Source: Algoriphagus aquimarinus (GTDB lineage Bacteria > Bacteroidota > Bacteroidia > Cytophagales > Cyclobacteriaceae). Taken from it: a DNA stretch of 64,000 nt. Every line of letters begins with the position of its first letter. Within the stretch, counting starts at the first letter, position 1. The position numbers were made by a program, and so were the translations under genes. Below the pieces are notes generated by a model. It was not told where the DNA came from. It did no database searches and saw nothing but the letters and a program-made list of their open reading frames with translations. Shown here piece by piece: positions 26,493-35,723 of the stretch. The DNA is taken from positions 45,645 through 109,644 of the forward strand of contig NZ_FOKK01000016.1 in NCBI RefSeq assembly GCF_900112005.1, in the 5' to 3' direction.

Positions 26493-27032
26493 ATGCAAGC
26501 AGTAGCCGAAAACAAGAAGTCAAGCAACATTGCCGAATACATTATATACATGTACCAAATGGAGGATTTGATTCGATCCTATCAGGGAAATAGAGAAGAA
26601 ATCAAAACCTTTGTGGTCGAAAAATACCCAGTATCACCTGAAGATAAAGCTAAAATTGCTGATTGGTATTTAGGGCTTCTTGATCAAATGAAAGCTCAGA
26701 ATATTCTGGAAAAAGGGCATCTGGATGAATTGAACAGTCTGGTTACTGACCTTGCGCAAATCCACTGGAATCAACTGAAAACCGACCCTACCTATTTTGA
26801 AGCATACGGAAAAGCCAAGCCATTTATCCTAGATGCGGTGATGCAGGCTAATGGTCAAGATCTAGGGAATGAAATCCAGATCTGCCTGAATGGCGTGTAT
26901 GGCTTATTGCTTTGCCGACTTCTGGGCAGAAAAGTATCCGATGAGCAACTAAAGTCAGCGGATGCTTATGGAGATATTCTCAGCACGTTGAGCTATCATT
27001 ATAAAGTGAAGGATTCGATTTCGAAGAATTGA
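26493..27032 (+). CDS. DUF4924 family protein
   Basis: A 179-residue soluble, mostly helical protein that matches the Bacteroidota-specific DUF4924 family (KSSNIAEYIIYMYQMEDLIRSY near the N-terminus, a NEIQICLNGVYGLLLCRLLG helix near 135). Its function is unknown. The start at 26493 gives the normal family N-terminus. A frameshifted phosphodiesterase-like gene follows 24 bp later, with no clear functional link. Confidence 0.8.
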   Translation: MQAVAENKKSSNIAEYIIYMYQMEDLIRSYQGNREEIKTFVVEKYPVSPEDKAKIADWYLGLLDQMKAQNILEKGHLDELNSLVTDLAQIHWNQLKTDPTYFEAYGKAKPFILDAVMQANGQDLGNEIQICLNGVYGLLLCRLLGRKVSDEQLKSADAYGDILSTLSYHYKVKDSISKN

Positions 27033-27055
27033 GACCTGGATTGGAAAATTTTAAA

Positions 27056-27075
27056 ATTGAAAAATTTGAAGATTG
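27056..27075 (+). repeat. 20-bp inverted repeat, left arm
   Basis: ATTGAAAAATTTGAAGATTG; its exact reverse complement is at 27783-27802. The arms bracket the broken phosphatase-family gene, and the left arm contains that gene's first codons. Confidence 0.75.
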
Positions 27076-27775
27076 TCACGTGGAATTGTAACGGTGCATT
27101 TAGAAGAAAATTCAACTTTATAGATGAATTTGATGCTGATATCTATGTAATTCAAGAATGCGAGAATCCCACAGAAACTGGACATCTAGACTATATAGAA
27201 TGGGCGCAAAACTATCTTTGGAAAGGTGATAGTAAGCATAAAGGATTAGGGATATTTGCTAGAGAAGGGATAAGTCTTGAACTTCTTGATTGGACAAATA
27301 TTTACGAAGACAATCCCTTAAAGTATCTTTTAACCTGTCGGGTAAATTCAGAATTTAGCTTAATTGCTGTATGGACTCATTACAATAAGTCTCCAACTTT
27401 TGGATATATAGGCCAATTTTGGAAATATCTTCAGCTTCATAAATCCAATTTCAAAAACTGTTTAATCGTTGGTGATTTCAATAGTAACTCAATTTGGGAT
27501 AAGCCAAAAAGGGCATGGAATCATAGTGAAGTTGTAAGAGAACTGGAAGAAATAAACATCACAAGTTTATACCATTTCGAAGGAAATCAAACTCAGGGAA
27601 ATGAAGAGCACCCTACTTTTTTCCTACAAAAAAACTCAACAAACCTTACCATATCGATTACATTTTTGGTAGTTCAGGATTCAGAAACAACCTAGAAAAA
27701 ATAGAGATAGGCAAAGTTGAGGACTGGATTAGGCTGAGTGACCACCTTCCCTTAATTGCCGAGTTCTCGAGTTAG
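27057..27775 (+). pseudogene. Endonuclease/exonuclease/phosphatase-family gene with a single frameshift
   Basis: The N-terminal 190 residues carry EEP motifs: VTWNCNGAF, the metal glutamate in VIQECE and VGDFNSNS. The frame then runs into a stop at 27695. Restoring one A in the seven-A run at 27628-27634 gives an open frame to 27775 that encodes PYHIDYIFGSSGFRNN and SDHLPLIAEF, the family's C-terminal catalytic Asp-His motif. So one base has been lost in the DNA, or in the sequencing, at a homopolymer. Intact, the protein would be 239 residues. There is no ATG; TTG at 27057 or 27066 is the likely start. The gene looks more AT-rich than its neighbours and lies between 20-bp inverted repeats. 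Confidence 0.85.
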
Positions 27776-27782
27776 AATTTTT

Positions 27783-27802
27783 CAATCTTCAAATTTTTCA
27801 AT
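27783..27802 (-). repeat. 20-bp inverted repeat, right arm
   Basis: The exact reverse complement of 27056-27075. It lies just after the restored stop of the phosphatase-family gene and just beyond the stop of the convergent helicase gene. Confidence 0.75.
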
Positions 27803-27809
27803 CTTCCAA

Positions 27810-29738
27810 TCACCCCAAAAACTCCCACACAGATCTATACCCATCCCGAGCCTCAAAGTATCGTAGCAATTCATCAAAGAAATGGTTTTGAGTAAGTGTA
27901 CCAGAATCACCTATTAGCACCAATTTACGCTTCGCGCGGGTCAGGGCTACATTCATTCGACGAGTATCAGCGAGGAAACCTATCTCCCCTTTCTCATTGG
28001 ATCGAGTCAGGGAAATCATCATCAGATCCCGTTCCTGACCTTGGAAACCATCTACCGTATCGATGGTGATTTGCTCTTTTACAGCAAGCAAACTTGGGTA
28101 ATCTTCAGAGTCAAAAATCAACCCACGCAATCTCCGAACCTGAGCTCCATAGGGCGCAATCAAACCAATCGTCCAATCATTTTGCAGGAAATTGTCTGAC
28201 CCAATTCTCTCCACAAGATCATTCAGGTATTTCGCCGCGAATAGTGCTTCCTCAGGATTGAAGGTACTCAAGCTCTCCGCTTCCTTCTGATCCGAATAGC
28301 CTGCACCAGCGGTATCTATCCATTCTATGACTGATTCTTCTAAAGGAAATACATGGGTTTTCGTACGCTCATCCGCGATCAATTTCCCCTTATAAAACTG
28401 CTCATTGGAAAAACCCATAATTACCTCAGGCATCCTGTATTGCACTTGCAGCATTTGCGCAGCTTGGGGTTTACGAGCGATCACTTTCTCGAAAAGCGTC
28501 TCTGCAAGCCCATCCTTTCCTGCCTGATAGGATTTGATCGTAGGCGGCAGCTGGCAGTGATCTCCTGCAAATACCACCTTCTTGGCCTTCAAAATCGGAA
28601 TCCAAGTTGCTGCTTCCAATCCCTGCGCTGCTTCGTCAATAAATACCACATCAAACTCCATCCCTTTCAGGTTGTAGGACGATGCGCCGACAAGTGTACA
28701 AGCAAAAACCTTTGTCTTCTGATAAATATCGTATTGTATGTATTCCTCGAGTGACTTGGACGCTTCACGCAGTCGGGAAACTTCCGCAAACATCATCTTG
28801 CGCTGGACACGCTCATTGTGCCCAAAATTGCGTTTGTATTGCTTGGCAATTTTCAGCTGTTGGTCAGTTTCTTTCCGAAGCTTCTTCAGATCTCTGTAGC
28901 TGGCATGAAAAGCTGTTTTGGCATCCAAGGTCTGATTCAAAATTTTCTCCTCCACTCGTGCTGGATGTCCAAATCTCAAGGTCTCTATCCCTCGATCAAT
29001 CAGTTTTTCTACCAAAAGATCTACCGCAGCATTACTTGGCGCACATACTAAAATCGATTCTCCAGCGATCACTGAATCCTGGATCGCATCGATCAGCGTA
29101 GTCGTCTTTCCAGTACCTGGAGGCCCATGTACGACTGCTACATCCTTTGCATTGGCGATCAGTTCACAGGCTTGGTTTTGGGAGAAATTGAGATTGGATT
29201 TAGAAGCAAGTTGCTTTTCAAAAAACTGAGGGGCTTTTTCACCCAGTAGAATATCTTTCAATTCATCCACCCGCTTGTTTTCCGCCGAAATCACTTTTTT
29301 CAGCGCAAACTCCATTTCTCTATAGCTCGCCTCATCAAAAAGCAAATCCACTCCAAGTTTGCTTCCATGCATCCATTCCGGCAATTCATCGGCCTGCAAG
29401 GTGACCATCATGGTGTTTTGCTTCACAAAATTGATCACTCCATTAACGCGATCCTCGGAGGAATTGTAAGAATCATGGGTGCTGAAAAATGACACAGACT
29501 TACCGGAATTGAAGGACGAAGCATGATTGGAATCCGAGCGCTCCACTTCCACCAAGAGACGCTCACCCATACCGATTTTGCTCTTTTTGAGTTGAACAGG
29601 ATGCCAAGTGATACCTGCCTTTTTTTTATCCGCAAGAGAGGAATTCAGAAATTTCTGCTTGTATTGGGCGAGATCTTCCTGCCATTCCAGTTTTAAAAGT
29701 TTCAGACCTTTCTTTAATTCCTCCGTGACTTTGTCCAT
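27810..29738 (-). CDS. IGHMBP2-like superfamily 1 DNA/RNA helicase
   Basis: A helicase of about 642 residues. It has Walker A GPPGTGKTTTLIDAI, motif II VFIDEAAQG, motif III GDHCQLPPTIKS, then QYRMPE, a TIDTVDGFQGQERD motif V and NVALTRAKRKLVLIGD motif VI. The order and spacing match the Upf1/SMUBP2-like SF1B group (5'-to-3' helicases). A start ten codons further upstream is open, but ATG at 29738 (MDKVTEELKKGLKLL) gives the normal family N-terminus. It is divergent from the ACP phosphodiesterase gene. Confidence 0.9.
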   Translation of the reverse strand: MDKVTEELKKGLKLLKLEWQEDLAQYKQKFLNSSLADKKKAGITWHPVQLKKSKIGMGERLLVEVERSDSNHASSFNSGKSVSFFSTHDSYNSSEDRVNGVINFVKQNTMMVTLQADELPEWMHGSKLGVDLLFDEASYREMEFALKKVISAENKRVDELKDILLGEKAPQFFEKQLASKSNLNFSQNQACELIANAKDVAVVHGPPGTGKTTTLIDAIQDSVIAGESILVCAPSNAAVDLLVEKLIDRGIETLRFGHPARVEEKILNQTLDAKTAFHASYRDLKKLRKETDQQLKIAKQYKRNFGHNERVQRKMMFAEVSRLREASKSLEEYIQYDIYQKTKVFACTLVGASSYNLKGMEFDVVFIDEAAQGLEAATWIPILKAKKVVFAGDHCQLPPTIKSYQAGKDGLAETLFEKVIARKPQAAQMLQVQYRMPEVIMGFSNEQFYKGKLIADERTKTHVFPLEESVIEWIDTAGAGYSDQKEAESLSTFNPEEALFAAKYLNDLVERIGSDNFLQNDWTIGLIAPYGAQVRRLRGLIFDSEDYPSLLAVKEQITIDTVDGFQGQERDLMMISLTRSNEKGEIGFLADTRRMNVALTRAKRKLVLIGDSGTLTQNHFFDELLRYFEARDGYRSVWEFLG

Positions 29739-29801
29739 CAATGCGTATTTTAGCCCGAAACTAATCAAAACCTATCGAGTTTTCCCATCCAACCGCTTTC
29801 A

Positions 29802-30407
29802 ATGAACTATCTAGCACACGCATACCTTTCTTTTGGTCAAGATGAAGTGCTTGTGGGGAATTTCATGGGTGATTTTGTAAAAGGGAAAATGATGAACACC
29901 TTTCCTGAGGAAGTCCAGAATGGGATTAAGCTCCATAGAGCAATAGACAAGTTCACAGATACGCATCCTCTTGTACGGGCAGGACAGAGTTATCTGAGAC
30001 CGCAATTCGGGCATTACGCTACGGTCATCACGGATATTTACTTTGATTATTACCTGTCAAAAAATTGGGAGAAATATTCCCGTATTCCTCTTGAGGACTT
30101 TATCCAAAACACCTTTACTACGCTGAAGCATCACCGCCAACTTTTTCCGGATCGCTTCGCAAATATGTTTCAATGGATGGTGCAGGACAATTGGCTTTTG
30201 AAATACGGGGAAATTAAAGGAATGGAACAAACGTTCATAGGGATGTCCCGAAGAACCAGTTTTGATTCCAAGATGGAGGTGGCACATTTAGCCTTATTGG
30301 AGAAAGAAGCAGAATTTCAGGTGATATTCTTCGCTTTTTTCGAGGATTTGGAGACTTTTGCACGAGAGAAATTACTAGAAATCCAAGAAGCCAATGCTGG
30401 TCATTAA
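29802..30407 (+). CDS. acpH: Acyl carrier protein phosphodiesterase
   Basis: A 201-residue protein of the AcpH/DUF479 family, which removes 4'-phosphopantetheine from acyl carrier protein. It shows MNYLAHAYLSF, VGNFMGDFVKGK, LHRAIDKFTDTHP and ITDIYFDYYLSKNW, the conserved His/Asp-rich HD-like metal site. Length and N-terminus are normal. It overlaps the next small membrane-protein gene by 14 bp. Confidence 0.9.
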   Translation: MNYLAHAYLSFGQDEVLVGNFMGDFVKGKMMNTFPEEVQNGIKLHRAIDKFTDTHPLVRAGQSYLRPQFGHYATVITDIYFDYYLSKNWEKYSRIPLEDFIQNTFTTLKHHRQLFPDRFANMFQWMVQDNWLLKYGEIKGMEQTFIGMSRRTSFDSKMEVAHLALLEKEAEFQVIFFAFFEDLETFAREKLLEIQEANAGH

Positions 30408-30849
30408 ACCAAAAGTATCCACTTACATTTCATTGAGCCTAGTGCTGCTCATTCTCATTTCGGGTTTGGTATATATCCTTAGAGATTTTGCCTACACAGG
30501 GAGTTTCGGGATTTGGTTTTATCTGATTGCCTGTACGCTGATCACCTTGGTGATCCTGATGCTGCTGGTGAAAATGCTTGCTGGCTATAGATTTATCACT
30601 GCAGGAAGGGATCAAATCATCGTCAAACTTCCCTTGAGAGGATACACCAAAACCTATCCCGTTGCTCAGATTCTAGCTTGGGAGGAGGAAATCGTGAAGG
30701 CCAATAAGAAGGAATTCCGTCAGGTGACTATAGCTTTCACTGACAAGCAATCTATATCAGTTTCCAATCACGAACATGAGGCCTATGCAGACCTAGTCGC
30801 ATATTTAGCTAAAAAAGCGGGGAAACAGAAGGTGAAGAGTAAAAAGTGA
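30394..30849 (+). CDS. Small membrane protein of unknown function
   Basis: A 151-residue protein I do not recognise. Two hydrophobic helices (about 10-30 and 42-66) are followed by an 80-residue soluble domain with beta-strand character (IIVKLPLRGYTKTYPVAQI), and a Lys-rich tail. The layout is like small bacterial PH-like membrane proteins. It overlaps the acpH gene by 14 bp, so expression is probably coupled, but the function is not inferable. Confidence 0.7.
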   Translation: MLVIKPKVSTYISLSLVLLILISGLVYILRDFAYTGSFGIWFYLIACTLITLVILMLLVKMLAGYRFITAGRDQIIVKLPLRGYTKTYPVAQILAWEEEIVKANKKEFRQVTIAFTDKQSISVSNHEHEAYADLVAYLAKKAGKQKVKSKK

Positions 30850-30931
30850 GAGGTTGGAAGTTAAAAGTAGGAAGTTAGAAGGGATAGGTGAAAAGTATTC
30901 AGTATCAGTGATCAGTATCAGATTTATGGTT

Positions 30932-30959
30932 AGTCCAGCTTCTGGAGAAGCAGGACAAC
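30932..30959. repeat. 28-bp palindromic element, copy 2
   Basis: The exact reverse complement of 2739-2766, 28 kb away. Confidence 0.7.
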
Positions 30960-31078
30960 AATAGAGAAACTATGATGTCCGATGCATAATGCCGATGCTG
31001 CTGAAAATGAAGTAAGTGGTAAAAGGTGAAAAGTGGGAAGTCTTCGCCACCGTTCGTATCTCACGAATGGTCATGGAC

Positions 31079-31106
31079 AGTCCATTTTCTGATGAAGCAG
31101 GAAAAC
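31079..31106. repeat. 28-bp palindromic element, degenerate copy 3
   Basis: 23 of 28 positions match copy 2 in the same orientation. Confidence 0.5.
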
Positions 31107-31193
31107 AATTGAAGTAGGAAATCGGATTATACTTCCAAACTGCGCTCTCCGCGTAACCCTATGTATGCTTTGCGGTAAAATCACTAAAAGCAA

Positions 31194-31221
31194 AAAAGCC
31201 TGAGATCAATCTCAGGCTTTT
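31194..31221 (-). terminator. Terminator of ppa
   Basis: A 12-bp perfect stem (AAAGCCTGAGA/TCTCAGGCTTT plus one A-T pair) with a 4-nt loop and a T-run on the minus strand, 4 bp beyond the ppa stop. Confidence 0.85.
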
Positions 31222-31224
31222 AGT

Positions 31225-31764
31225 TTATCGTTTCGTTCGGAAATTCTGATCATAAAGATCAACGCTTTCTCTGATGATTCGCATCGCATCTTCTTTGCCA
31301 AGGAAGTCTTCTACTTTCACTTCCTTGTTTTCGAGCTTCTTATAGTCTTCAAAGAATCTGTGAACTTCCTTCATCAAATGCGGAGGAAGATCATCAATGT
31401 CATTGATGTAATTGACAGATTGATCACCAGCTGCAACAGCGATGATCTTGTCATCAGCTTCACCACCGTCAATCATTCGCATCACACCGATCACCTTAGC
31501 TTCTACCAAACACATAGAAGGGATATCAATCTGAGAAATGATCAGAATGTCCAATGGATCATGGTCTTCACAGAAAGTCTGTGGAATAAAACCATAATTT
31601 GCTGGGTAATGCACCGCAGAGAAGAGCACACGGTCCAGCATCAGCATCCCGGTTTTCTTGTCCAACTCGTACTTTCCTTTGCTACCCTTTGGTATTTCAA
31701 TTACTCCTGTTACGAATTCAGGGGCATTTTTCCCGATGTTGACGTCATGCCAGGGATTAATCAT
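31225..31764 (-). CDS. ppa: Inorganic pyrophosphatase (family I)
   Basis: A 179-residue soluble enzyme that hydrolyses pyrophosphate to two phosphates. Family I motifs are present: [46 protein letters not shown] (metal-binding aspartates) and [18 protein letters not shown]. It stands alone between a clear terminator and a -7 box. Confidence 0.95.
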   Translation of the reverse strand: MINPWHDVNIGKNAPEFVTGVIEIPKGSKGKYELDKKTGMLMLDRVLFSAVHYPANYGFIPQTFCEDHDPLDILIISQIDIPSMCLVEAKVIGVMRMIDGGEADDKIIAVAAGDQSVNYINDIDDLPPHLMKEVHRFFEDYKKLENKEVKVEDFLGKEDAMRIIRESVDLYDQNFRTKR

Positions 31765-31813
31765 AATATCTTTAATTAGTTGATAAAAAGTGAAGCTTTT
31801 CGCAAAGCACGTG

Positions 31814-31821
31814 CAAAGATA
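31814..31821 (-). promoter_or_regulatory. -7 box of ppa (TATCTTTG on the minus strand)
   Basis: An exact TAnnTTTG match 50 bp upstream of the ppa start. The -33 region is weak. Confidence 0.45.
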
Positions 31822-31854
31822 GGATTTAGCTTGAAAATGACCAGTAACCTGTCA

Positions 31855-32940
31855 TTATTTCATGTTCGGCAAAGTGACTTTGAAAGTAGTCCCAGTCCCA
31901 AACACTGATTCCAAATCAATTTTTCCACCCATTTGCTCTACGGCTTCTTTGACCATATAGAGGCCCAAACCTGTGCCCACATTTCTCTGAGTAGCACGCG
32001 TGAATAAATTGAATACATCTGCGTGATGCTTCTCCTCTATCCCTATCCCATTATCTTCCAAGACAATAACAGCTTCAGATGCAGAAGCATCAATTCTAAG
32101 ACTAATCCTTTTTTCACTCTGGTCTGCTCTCTGAAATTGAACTGAATTACTAAAGAGATTATTGAGTATTACCCGGATTTTCGCATCATCAGAGGAGAAA
32201 CTATTTTCTTGATTGATCTGAATATCAATATGAATATGACCTATATCAAACTTTGCTTTGTAAGCAGTTAACTGCTGATCTACAATCCCTTTAAAGTCGA
32301 TTTTCGTAATCTTATTATCAATTTTTGTAGATCTATAGAAGTCTAACATTTTATAGATAAAATCATCCAACTTACCCGTGGCACTATCTATCATGTCAAA
32401 ATACTCTGCAGCCTCAGGGTCTTTCAATTCCATTTTAGCCAGCTTTGACACCCCAGAAATACTCATTAAAGGACCTCGCAACTCATGCGATAAGCTGTAA
32501 ACAAACTGATTCATTTCTGAATGCAACTTCTTCAGCTTCAGGTTTTTATCCTTCAACTCTCTGCGCATGAAGAAAATATCAGCCGCATTTTTAATCGAGT
32601 TTTTTATCTGCTCAATATTCCAAGGCTTATCAATAAATCTATATACCTCGCCCTTATTAATAGCATCTATTACTGAAGCTATATCCGAATATCCTGTTAG
32701 CAGAATACGGATGGGATCGGGATTAAACTTTACCAATTCCTCAAAAAACTCTGTCCCCGTCATTCCGGGCATTCTCTGATCAGCAATTACTACGTGAACT
32801 TCTTCCTCCCGTGCAATTCTCAATCCTTCATCTGCATCTATGGCAGTAAAAATTTTAAAATCTTTTCTTAACGTAGCTCTGAAGGACTTAAGGTTATTAT
32901 CCTCATCATCTATATAGAGGACATGAATTTTATCATTCAT
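31855..32940 (-). CDS. Receiver-histidine kinase hybrid
   Basis: A 361-residue cytosolic protein. Residues 5-120 form a receiver domain with Asp54 (VVIADQRMPGMTG) and Lys in FIDKPWN. After a coiled linker comes a HisKA (FVYSLSHELRGPLMSISG) and a HATPase_c domain with DNGIGIEEKHHADVF and GTGLGLYMVKEA. A receiver ahead of a kinase with no output domain is a phosphorelay switch. The receiver is strikingly similar to the free receiver encoded at 38206-38679 (both have PxPIRILLTGY and VIDAINKG). The start overlaps the sensor kinase gene by 8 bp, and it is the last gene of a four-gene operon. Confidence 0.92.
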   Translation of the reverse strand: MNDKIHVLYIDDEDNNLKSFRATLRKDFKIFTAIDADEGLRIAREEEVHVVIADQRMPGMTGTEFFEELVKFNPDPIRILLTGYSDIASVIDAINKGEVYRFIDKPWNIEQIKNSIKNAADIFFMRRELKDKNLKLKKLHSEMNQFVYSLSHELRGPLMSISGVSKLAKMELKDPEAAEYFDMIDSATGKLDDFIYKMLDFYRSTKIDNKITKIDFKGIVDQQLTAYKAKFDIGHIHIDIQINQENSFSSDDAKIRVILNNLFSNSVQFQRADQSEKRISLRIDASASEAVIVLEDNGIGIEEKHHADVFNLFTRATQRNVGTGLGLYMVKEAVEQMGGKIDLESVFGTGTTFKVTLPNMK

Positions 32941-35035
32941 AGCGTTGGGTACTTTGATGTATAGGAAGAGTTATTTTAAAGGTAGTACCCTGGTTCTCTT
33001 CCGAAATAACTTCCAGCGTTCCTTTGTGATTCTCAATAATAGAATAAACTATTGAAAGACCCAAACCTGTTCCCTTACCTACAGCTTTTGTAGTGAAGAA
33101 AGGCTCAAAAATTCGTTTCTTCACATGCTCAGGCATTCCCGGACCATTATCTATAATTTCAATTGTTATAGAATCTAATAGGGATCTGGTTCGTATTTCT
33201 ATGTTTGGGTCATTAATAGTGTCAATATGATCAGCCAATGCGTGAACCGCATTGTTAATAATATTCATAAATACCTGATTGATTTTACCAGCTAAACACT
33301 CAACTAATGGCAACTCACCAAAATCACGGATAATGCGAATCTTGGTTGGCATGGTGCTATTAAGCAAGATGATCGTGCTATTAATACCATCATGGAGATC
33401 AACTTTCTTGACATCTTGCTCATCTACACGAGAAAAAAGTCGTAATCCCTTCACTATTTCAACTGTTCTTCTTGCGCCATCATCCATCCCCTTCAGCAGT
33501 TGCTCCACTTCATCAAGCACATAGTCTAGTTCCAAATCCGCCTCTAATTGCTTGGCTGCTTTTTGTGAATCAAGAGTAAACTCTTTCGCACCTGTCGTCC
33601 TGTAAAACTCTATCACTTCCATGATATCCTTTATGTCTCTTTTTAAGGGCATAATATTAGAACTCACAAAGTTGATCGGGTTATTGATTTCGTGTGCAAT
33701 TCCGGCTGTCAGTTGGCCAAGAGAAGCCATTTTTTCTTGATTTACCAGCTGACTTTGGGTATTCTGTAGATTACGAAGCACTTGCTCCAATTCATCAGTT
33801 CTTATTCGTACTTTTTCCTCTAGCATCGCGTTTTGCTCACGCACTAGTTGATCATTTTTATTCAATGCATCAACGAGTTCTAGCTGTTCTTTCTCCTTTT
33901 CTTTTTTCAGTATATTGATTTTGTCAGCAAGTGCAAAAGAAAGTAAAAGAGCCTCACATGCTGATCCAAATGTGAATATATAATTAGTGAAAAAATTGTT
34001 TGACAAAACATTAAGATCGGTAAGTAAAAAAATAACCATACTCAAAATCAGTAAGGACCAAGAAATCAGGAAAAACTTAGCGGGTCTATACCCCTTCTTA
34101 AAACTATAAATAGATATATATAGAAGATAGAAAGGCACTATCCCTAATAACACTTGTAATACTCGAACGCGAGAATTAATAGTGCCTAAATCAAAAAAGA
34201 AGGCCAAGAAAACCAGGATATATACACCAATTATACTAAGACCCGTAAGCCATAAACCCCTATTAAACTCTTTAATTATCAAAAACTTAAGAGAGTAATA
34301 AATCCCCACCATATTTACTAAAACAGTAAAAAGGAAATAAGAATTTTGCTTTAAAAACACATTGTTTGGCCAAAGATACACATCCAGATATCCCGCTATA
34401 ACTCCCTGAGTCATACCTACAACTAATATATAGGCAATATATACTCCATATATCCCATCCTTAGTAGAAAACCATAGGAAAAGGTTGTAAAAAAACATGG
34501 CGATTACTATACCAAAATAGATCCCAAACAACACATTTCGCTCATCTATTGTCAGTTGAAAATCGTTTTCATCCACTAGATCAATAGGGACAGTTACACT
34601 CCCAAAACTAGTTACTTTAACATAATAGGTTAATCCTTGTTTTTCAGCTAGTCTAGTGGTATTAAAAAAGCTAGCATAATTGTCCTTTACAAAATTCATC
34701 CTACCGAGTAAAGCAATCCTTTTTGCATTAGCATCATACACCTCAATCTCCGTTAACATCGGATTATTAAAGCTCAGCAAGATTTCATCGGTCAAAAATC
34801 TATCTTCTTTAATTATCAGTTTTATAAAAAGAGATTTTTCAAAGTGCCCCAGAGAAATATACTGATTGGTGATAGGCAATAATAAGTCCGGGTCGTAATT
34901 GATAAAAGATTTTATATCATCAACAGTATCCGACTCAATAACATAACCTAAATAAACAAAATCCTGCTCGCTAGACTTGAAAGAACAAGAAGACAGGAGA
35001 GCAAAACAAGAGAGATATAAAAATATTTTCGTCAT
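32933..35035 (-). CDS. 7TMR-DISM sensor histidine kinase
   Basis: A 700-residue sensor. A signal sequence ends in a lipobox-like LLSSC. Next come an extracellular domain of about 150 residues (7TMR-DISMED2 type), seven membrane helices (about 170-370), a coiled coil ([16 protein letters not shown]), HisKA ([18 protein letters not shown]) and HATPase_c ([33 protein letters not shown]). 7TMR-DISM proteins have sensor domains related to carbohydrate-binding folds; the ligand here is unknown. It overlaps the upstream GNAT-like gene by 4 bp (ATGA) and the downstream receiver-kinase by 8 bp, so the operon is tightly coupled. Confidence 0.92.
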   Translation of the reverse strand: MTKIFLYLSCFALLSSCSFKSSEQDFVYLGYVIESDTVDDIKSFINYDPDLLLPITNQYISLGHFEKSLFIKLIIKEDRFLTDEILLSFNNPMLTEIEVYDANAKRIALLGRMNFVKDNYASFFNTTRLAEKQGLTYYVKVTSFGSVTVPIDLVDENDFQLTIDERNVLFGIYFGIVIAMFFYNLFLWFSTKDGIYGVYIAYILVVGMTQGVIAGYLDVYLWPNNVFLKQNSYFLFTVLVNMVGIYYSLKFLIIKEFNRGLWLTGLSIIGVYILVFLAFFFDLGTINSRVRVLQVLLGIVPFYLLYISIYSFKKGYRPAKFFLISWSLLILSMVIFLLTDLNVLSNNFFTNYIFTFGSACEALLLSFALADKINILKKEKEKEQLELVDALNKNDQLVREQNAMLEEKVRIRTDELEQVLRNLQNTQSQLVNQEKMASLGQLTAGIAHEINNPINFVSSNIMPLKRDIKDIMEVIEFYRTTGAKEFTLDSQKAAKQLEADLELDYVLDEVEQLLKGMDDGARRTVEIVKGLRLFSRVDEQDVKKVDLHDGINSTIILLNSTMPTKIRIIRDFGELPLVECLAGKINQVFMNIINNAVHALADHIDTINDPNIEIRTRSLLDSITIEIIDNGPGMPEHVKKRIFEPFFTTKAVGKGTGLGLSIVYSIIENHKGTLEVISEENQGTTFKITLPIHQSTQRYE

Positions 35036-35718
35036 TCTATGTAAGATGTATATTCAAGCACTACTTTTCTACCACGATAATTTTCTTCAATTACCAATCG
35101 ATCATTTTCTCGAATCTTTGCCACAGACTCTCTAAATTCTGGAGAAGTTAGGGGAAGGTTTATAGCATCATATAGTTTCATTGCCGTGGCTATCAAATCC
35201 AGTTTTGGATAATAAAAAGTCCCATTGTTACCAATCTGGCTTAAAATCTCATACCCAGTTTCATGCCCAAGCTTAACAGTAGTAGGTGCTAAAAGTGCAT
35301 AAAGAGACGTGAGTCCCAATTTAGGAGCTAAGGCTAGACAAGCTTTTGACATAAATATAGCCCCTATTCCTAATCCTGTAATTTTCCTCGAGTTCCAGAG
35401 CCCGCATATCTCACCTGTCCCTGCATCAATATCTTCGCTAATAATACTTCTTATTGAGCTATCAAGGTCTTCTATAGCTTCTTCTATTGGCAGTTTAAAT
35501 TGGGGATTGGCTTTATGAACTCTTGCCCCTCCATAGATCAAACCATCTTCAATAGATTCAACAATCACCACAATTACGTCTGGATTCTTCACCCAAAGGT
35601 CATTGGCAGATGTCACCTTCTTTACACCAATGCTTTCCAGCACCTGTCGGTGTCCTTCTATAAATTTTTGACACCTTTCCGGGTCATCAACTGCCTTAAA
35701 TGCTATTAGTTTAAACAT
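35032..35718 (-). CDS. GNAT-like protein (acyltransferase fold) next to an E1/nitroreductase
   Basis: A 228-residue cytosolic protein. I do not recognise a named family. The central part has the strand-helix pattern of a GNAT or autoinducer-synthase-like acyltransferase: GEICGLWNSRKITGLGIGAI, then ALAPKLGLTSLYALLAPTTV and a GYEI that could be the usual GF-type tail. There is no secretion signal and no membrane helix. It lies 5 bp after the ThiF-nitroreductase gene and overlaps the sensor-kinase gene by 4 bp. A role in making a small acylated product with its upstream partner is a guess from context. Confidence 0.65.
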   Translation of the reverse strand: MFKLIAFKAVDDPERCQKFIEGHRQVLESIGVKKVTSANDLWVKNPDVIVVIVESIEDGLIYGGARVHKANPQFKLPIEEAIEDLDSSIRSIISEDIDAGTGEICGLWNSRKITGLGIGAIFMSKACLALAPKLGLTSLYALLAPTTVKLGHETGYEILSQIGNNGTFYYPKLDLIATAMKLYDAINLPLTSPEFRESVAKIRENDRLVIEENYRGRKVVLEYTSYIE

Positions 35719-35723
35719 TGAAT

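Larger units (their letters stand above)
30850..31224. other. Gene-free stretch with degenerate repeats
   Basis: 375 bp with no gene. It contains GAAGTTAGAAG-type simple repeats, two CAGTATCAG units, two copies of the 28-bp palindromic element (30932-30959, 31079-31106) and the ppa terminator. Confidence 0.6.
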
